NCBI GenBank assembly: GCA_965198045.1
Contig: CBDAOL010000012.1
Coordinates: 620,001-684,000 of the forward strand
From: CBDDEC01 sp965198045
Lineage (GTDB): Bacteria; Chloroflexota; Dehalococcoidia; UBA2979
DNA: 64,000 nucleotides
Direction of reading: 5' to 3'
In this document: positions 59,045 through 64,000 of the stretch, one piece after another
How positions within the stretch are numbered: position 1 is the stretch's first letter
How the letters are laid out: the number at the start of each line of letters is the position of its first letter
Translations under genes and position numbers: made by a program
Notes under the pieces: generated by a model
Databases searched by the model: none
Seen by the model: only the letters and a program-made list of their open reading frames with translations
What the model was told of the DNA's origin: nothing

Positions 59045-59455
59045 TCAGTCGCTGCGAGACGCATCGACCCCGACCACGCGGCCGTCCGCGTCGGTCACGT
59101 AGCGGCCTTTGGACAGGTCGAGCAGGACGAGCACGTTGTCGAACGGATCGCGTACGACCGCTACGCGCCCAACCGGGATGTCCTCCGGCGGCCGCACTAG
59201 CCTTCCACCGGCAGCCACGAACCGCGGGACCGCTTCGTCGACGCTCGCGACGAGCAGGTTCGGCTCGAGTTCTTGACGCCGCGTCTCCAGCACGAGTTCC
59301 GTCGACGCCTCGGGCATCCCGAGGCCAGCGGCGTTGTCATCGCGCCAGCGCAGCTCGTGGCCGAGCGCGTCGCGATAGAACGCGAGGCCGGCCTCGAGGT
59401 CATCGACCGGGATCTGGATGGCGTCGACCGCTTGGAAGAGCGGCTGCTCGCTCAC
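59045..59455 (-). CDS. VOC (glyoxalase/bleomycin resistance) family protein
   Basis: A 136-residue protein with the vicinal-oxygen-chelate fold: VDAIQIPVDDLEAGLAFYRDALGHELRWRDDNAA in the first beta-alpha-beta unit and LVASVDEAVPRFVAAGGRLVRPPEDIPVGRVAVVRDPFDNVLVLLDLSKGRY in the second. Metal ligands are expected among Glu/His of both halves, but the usual first His is replaced (QIPV), so metal binding is uncertain. The substrate is unknown. It overlaps the DinB-like gene by 4 bp. Confidence 0.85.
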   Translation of the reverse strand: MSEQPLFQAVDAIQIPVDDLEAGLAFYRDALGHELRWRDDNAAGLGMPEASTELVLETRRQELEPNLLVASVDEAVPRFVAAGGRLVRPPEDIPVGRVAVVRDPFDNVLVLLDLSKGRYVTDADGRVVGVDASRSD

Positions 59456-59949
59456 CCGCGGCTGGCGCCGCCGGCGATCTGCTGCGCGTGGTCGGCGCTA
59501 TGCACGATGGCCATCCAGAACGCGCCTTCGACGTCCTTTCCGATGGTCTGCCCGCGCGTGGCCGCGTAGGTCACCTGCGAATCGCCGAGGCCGGCGGGGT
59601 TCGAGAGCACGTCGTCGGTCGCGGCCTCGAGGGCGGCGCGGCAGGTCGCGATGCTGCTGTCGAGTGAGGTGAGGGCGCTCGCCGCTGAGGTGACGTCGGG
59701 CGGTCCCGGCGGGGAGACCTCGGCGCCGATGCCCGCTGCCGCCATGCCGGAGAAGAAGCCGAGCGCGCCGATGGCGTGGTTGGCGGCCTCCTGCGGCGTC
59801 CAGGGGTCACCGCTGGCGCGAGGATTCACCTCATCGGCTTCCGGGGGCAGTACGGCGGCGTCCCAGTAACCCTCGGCGCCGGTGATGGCTTCTCGGAGAG
59901 CGGTCTCGCTCTGATCGATTCTGCTGGCCAGTTCCTCGACAGTGGTCAT
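59452..59949 (-). CDS. DinB-like helical-bundle protein
   Basis: A 165-residue protein with the four-helix layout of the DinB/YfiT superfamily: VEELASRIDQSETALREAITGA, WTPQEAANHAIGALGFFSGM, and GAFWMAIVHSADHAQQIAGG. Histidines in NHAIG and VHSADHAQQI fit the usual metal triad. Many members are thiol-dependent transferases or have unknown function. It is cotranscribed with the VOC gene by a 4-bp overlap. Assignment rests on the pattern of histidines and helices, not on strong identity. Confidence 0.65.
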   Translation of the reverse strand: MTTVEELASRIDQSETALREAITGAEGYWDAAVLPPEADEVNPRASGDPWTPQEAANHAIGALGFFSGMAAAGIGAEVSPPGPPDVTSAASALTSLDSSIATCRAALEAATDDVLSNPAGLGDSQVTYAATRGQTIGKDVEGAFWMAIVHSADHAQQIAGGASRG

Positions 59950-60005
59950 GTGTGTGTCCTCCGGCCGCGGATCCTACGGCAGGCGTCGAGGGCGGGCCAG
60001 CGGCG

Positions 60006-61817
60006 CTAGTCGCGTACCTTGAGCACGGCCATGAAGGCCTCCTGTGGGACCTCGACAGAACCGAGCATCTTCATGCGCTTCTTCCCGGCCTTTTGCTTCT
60101 CGAGCAGCTTGCGCTTGCGTGTGACGTCGCCGCCGTAGCACTTGGCCAGCACGTTCTTGCGCAGCGCCTTCACCGTCTCACGCGCGACAATCCGGCCGCC
60201 GACCGCGGCCTGGATCGGCACGTCAAACATCTGCCGCGGGATCAGTCGCTTGAGATCGAGGGCCAGCTTGCGGCCGAGCGGCGCCGCTTCATCGATCGGC
60301 ACGATCGTCGAAAGTGCATCGACGAGTTCGCCGTTGACGAGAATGTCGAGGCGCGAGACGCGCGCCGGCCGATAGGCCTCCAGGCTGTAGTCGAGCGCGG
60401 CGTAGCCAGACGTGCGCGACTTCAGCTGATCGTAGAACTCCGTCAGGATCTCCGCGAGCGGCACGTGGGACGTTGCCAGCACGCGCGATTCGCCCTCGTC
60501 GTCTGCGTGGTCCAGGTATTCGATCTGTTCGAATTCGCCTCGGTGCTCCTCGACGAGGCCCATGATGGCGCCGATGTAGCGGGCGGGCATGGTCACAGCG
60601 ATGCGGACCCACGGTTCGCGGATCTCCTCGATCGCCGAAGGGTCGGGCAGCGCCGCCGGGGAGTCGACTCGGAGCTCCTCGCCACTCGTCGTCGTCAGCT
60701 CGTACTCGACCGAAGGCGCGGTCGCTACGAGTTCGATCGAGAACTCGCGTTCGAGACGCTCCTGCACGATCTCCATGTGCAACAGGCCCAGGAACCCGCA
60801 ACGAAACCCGAACCCGAGCGCCGCCGAACTCTCCGGCTGCCACTGCAGCGACGCGTCGTTCAGCGATAGCCGTTCGAGGGCGTCGCGCAGGTGGGCGTAG
60901 TCGTTCGGATCGGTCGGGAAGAAGCTGGCGAAGACCATCGACTTCGCCGGCTGGTAGCCCTCGAGGGCTTCCTCGGCGCCTGTCCGGTCAGTCGTGATGG
61001 TGTCGCCGACGCGGGCTTCGGTGATGGCCTTGAGCCCGGTCGCGACGTACCCGACCTGCCCCGCCTCGAGGCTCGGGGTGACCTCCAGCGCCGGATGGAA
61101 CTGGCCGAGTTCGACCGGCTCGAAGCGGGTGCCCTGCTGCATCAGGCGGAGCCGCTCCCGGCCGTCGACGCGCCCCTCTTCGACGCGCACGTAAGCGAGC
61201 ACGCCCTTGTACGAGTCGTAGACGGCGTCGAACACGAGCGCACGCAGCGGCGCGTCGGGATCACCCCGGGGCGGAGGCACACGCTCGACGACGGCCTCCA
61301 GGATCGCTTCGACGCCGCTGCCGTCTTTGGCGGAGGCGAAGATGATCTCGTCGTCGAAGCCGATCACGTCGACCAGCTCCTGCGCGACGCGTTCTGGCTC
61401 GGCCGAGGGCAGGTCGATCTTGTTGACGACGGGAATCAGCCGCAGGTTCATCCCCAGCGCGAGGTAGACGTTGGCCAGCGTCTGCGCTTGGATCCCCTGC
61501 GTCGCGTCGACGACGAGGACGGCGCCCTCGCAGGCGGCGAGGGCGCGCGAGACCTCGTACGCGAAGTCGACGTGCCCCGGCGTGTCGATCAGGTTGAGTT
61601 CGTAGCTCGCGCCGTCAGAGGCGTCGAAGTCAATGCGCACCGCCTGCGCCTTGATCGTGATCCCCTTCTCACGCTCGAGTTCCATCGAGTCGAGGATCTG
61701 CTCTTGCATCTCGCGCGCAGCGACGGCGCCCGTGCGCTCCAGCATGCGATCGGCCAGCGTGGACTTGCCGTGATCGATGTGGGCGATGATGGAGAAGTTG
61801 CGAATGCGTGAGGTCAC
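60006..61817 (-). CDS. lepA: Elongation factor 4 (LepA)
   Basis: A 603-residue translational GTPase. IRNFSIIAHIDHGKSTLADRML (G1), MELEREKGITIKAQAV (G2), LIDTPGHVDF (G3), VVNKIDLP (G4) and SAKDGSGV (G5) are present. The C-terminal LepA-only domain, with QMFDVPIQAAVGGRIVARE and RKNVLAKCYGGDVTRKRKLLEKQKAGKKRMK, identifies it against EF-G. It affects ribosome assembly and translation under stress. The GTG 61817 gives normal length; the longer frame upstream is shadow across a terminator. Confidence 0.95.
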   Translation of the reverse strand: MTSRIRNFSIIAHIDHGKSTLADRMLERTGAVAAREMQEQILDSMELEREKGITIKAQAVRIDFDASDGASYELNLIDTPGHVDFAYEVSRALAACEGAVLVVDATQGIQAQTLANVYLALGMNLRLIPVVNKIDLPSAEPERVAQELVDVIGFDDEIIFASAKDGSGVEAILEAVVERVPPPRGDPDAPLRALVFDAVYDSYKGVLAYVRVEEGRVDGRERLRLMQQGTRFEPVELGQFHPALEVTPSLEAGQVGYVATGLKAITEARVGDTITTDRTGAEEALEGYQPAKSMVFASFFPTDPNDYAHLRDALERLSLNDASLQWQPESSAALGFGFRCGFLGLLHMEIVQERLEREFSIELVATAPSVEYELTTTSGEELRVDSPAALPDPSAIEEIREPWVRIAVTMPARYIGAIMGLVEEHRGEFEQIEYLDHADDEGESRVLATSHVPLAEILTEFYDQLKSRTSGYAALDYSLEAYRPARVSRLDILVNGELVDALSTIVPIDEAAPLGRKLALDLKRLIPRQMFDVPIQAAVGGRIVARETVKALRKNVLAKCYGGDVTRKRKLLEKQKAGKKRMKMLGSVEVPQEAFMAVLKVRD

Positions 61818-61895
61818 ACGACGATCGTAGCCGCCGCGGCGGCGGCGCGCGATACGCCGGAAGTGCGGTTTATCCGTGCGAGCGCGGCACAAACA

Positions 61896-61922
61896 CAGAC
61901 CCCGCGCGCCGCGCGGGGTCTG
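61896..61922. terminator. Terminator between the ABC-transporter genes and lepA
   Basis: A 12-bp perfect stem, CAGACCCCGCGC with GCGCGGGGTCTG, around a GCC loop, flanked by A-rich sequence on one side and TTTG on the other. It lies 26 bp past the stop of the oppF-like gene and so ends that minus-strand transcript; lepA must have its own promoter below it. Confidence 0.8.
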
Positions 61923-61947
61923 CTTTGTCTCGTCGCGCCGTCGATGC

Positions 61948-62960
61948 TCACACGCGGTGGCAGGCCACCCAGTGATCCGTTGATACTTCGCGCCACTCGG
62001 GCACGCGCTCACGACACTCGTCGATGACGATCGGGCAGCGCGTGTTGAACACGCAGCCCGGCGGTGGGCGCAGCGGGGAGGGCACGTCGCCGGTGAGGAT
62101 GATGCGCTCGCGTGTGCGCTCCAGCTCAGGGTCGGTGATCGGCACGGCCGAGAGCAGCGCCTTCGTGTATGGGTGCAGCGGGTTCTCGTACAACTCGTTC
62201 GAGTCCGCCAGCTCCATCATCTTGCCCAGATACATCACCGCCACGCGGTCGGAGATGTGCCGCACGACCGCGAGGTCGTGGGCGATGAACAGGTAGGTGA
62301 GGCCAAATTCGTTCTGCAGATCCTCGAGCAGGTTGATGACCTGCGCCTGGATCGACACGTCCAGGGCCGACACCGGCTCGTCACAGACGATGAACTCCGG
62401 CTCCACCGCCAGCGCACGGCCGATGCCGATGCGCTGGCGCTGTCCGCCGGAGAACTCGTGTGGGTACCGCTTCGCGAACATTGGGTTGAGACCGACCGCG
62501 TTCATGATGAACTCGACGCGGTCGCGTCGCTCGTCGCCCTTGTAGAGCCCGTGGATCGCCATCGGTTCGCCGATGATCTGTTCCACGCTCATCCGCGGGT
62601 TCAGGCTGGAGAACGGGTCCTGGAAGATCATCTGCATGCGGCGGCGGAACCGCCGGAGCTCGTGACCCTTGATCTCCGTCAGCTCGGTGCCCGCGAAGCG
62701 GACACTGCCGGCCGTCGGGCGGTGCAGTTGGAGGATGGCGCGGCCGGTCGTGGACTTCCCACACCCAGACTCACCCACCAGGCCCAACGTTTCGCCGCTC
62801 GTGACCGTGAACGAGAGCCCGTCCACGGCCCGCACGTCAGCGATCTTGCGCTGGATGAACAGCCCGGCCGTGACCGGGAAGTACATCTGAAGATCGGTGA
62901 CCTCGAGCAGGGTCTCGCCCAGGGGGATGTTTGAGAGTTGCTGTGCTGGCGCTTCTGTTG

Positions 62961-62964
<4 letters not shown>
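61948..62964 (-). CDS. ABC transporter ATP-binding protein, OppF/DppF type
   Basis: A 338-residue ATPase. TLGLVGESGCGKSTTGRAIL is Walker A, FSGGQRQRIGIGRAL the signature and FIVCDEPVSALDVSIQAQ Walker B. The C-terminal oligopeptide-family region PLRPPPGCVFNTRCP with later CxxxxP binds iron-sulfur or stabilises the fold, as in OppF/DppF proteins. It energises import of peptides or other small solutes with OppD. The ATG 62964 overlaps the upstream stop by 4 bp, which fixes the start against the longer frame. Confidence 0.93.
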
Positions 62965-63995
<1,031 letters not shown>

Positions 63996-64000
63996 GGGCT

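Overview
The window is GC-rich chromosomal DNA with dense, short-spaced genes, many GTG starts and many 4-bp ATGA/GTGA overlaps. The best guess is a Chloroflexota bacterium close to Dehalococcoidia. Three things point there. The tmRNA tag reads GERNQLALAA, and as I recall the Dehalococcoides tag also begins GER. A DUF2298 (Chlor_Arch_YYY) protein sits beside an Agl23-type protein, a pair known mainly from Chloroflexota and archaea. The metabolism combines 2-oxoacid:ferredoxin oxidoreductase, NuoEF-like proteins, CaiB-type CoA transferase and FabV. No tRNA, rRNA, CRISPR array, transposase, phage or plasmid gene was seen.

Layout. 1-12.5 kb: edge fragment, WrbA-like flavoprotein, small membrane and zinc proteins, a PTPS-III-like pterin enzyme with korB-korA, a stand-alone Lrp-type effector domain, an MFS transporter and hydrolase, a YCII protein, a methyltransferase, bcp, a zinc-ribbon protein and a second MFS gene broken by an in-frame stop. 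12.5-16 kb: S41 protease, smpB-ssrA, YbjQ protein, and a secreted protein ending in a CAG repeat. 16.3-20 kb: a double-domain CoA transferase broken by a stop and a frameshift, then a c-di-GMP-I riboswitch ahead of two unknown genes. 20-27.7 kb: D-Ala-D-Ala carboxypeptidase, a secreted triple DUF5666-like protein, an HDOD-like protein, tam, an ADP-forming acyl-CoA synthetase and a pterin-binding methyltransferase. 27.7-35 kb: mutS-mutL and nuoF/nuoE-like genes. 35-47.4 kb: a minus-strand run rnc-smc-ftsY-DUF2298-Agl23-flippase-flavoprotein. 47.5-56.3 kb: cca with two coupled small genes, GNAT, dinG, PHP, and ffs-rsmA-ispE-membrane protein. 56.3-64 kb: an unknown 478-aa protein, fabV, VOC and DinB-like genes, lepA, and two oligopeptide-type ABC ATPases running off the right edge.

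How the genes fit together. Information handling is strongly represented: tmRNA/SmpB rescue, SRP RNA plus FtsY, Smc, RNase III, CCA enzyme, RsmA, LepA, MutS/MutL and DinG. The metabolic genes suggest organic-acid and acyl-CoA use with ferredoxin- and NAD-linked electron transfer. The glycosylation-type module suggests lipid-linked sugar transfer to surface proteins.

Several genes carry single-base disruptions (about 7.5, 11.95, 15.5, 16.7, 17.24 and 24.19 kb). Either the sequence holds uncorrected errors or some of these genes are decaying. No complete, clearly new multi-gene system was recognised. The most notable signals are the riboswitch, the 15-bp tandem repeat inside mutS, the disrupted CoA transferase and the glycan module fused to the rnc-smc-ftsY run.
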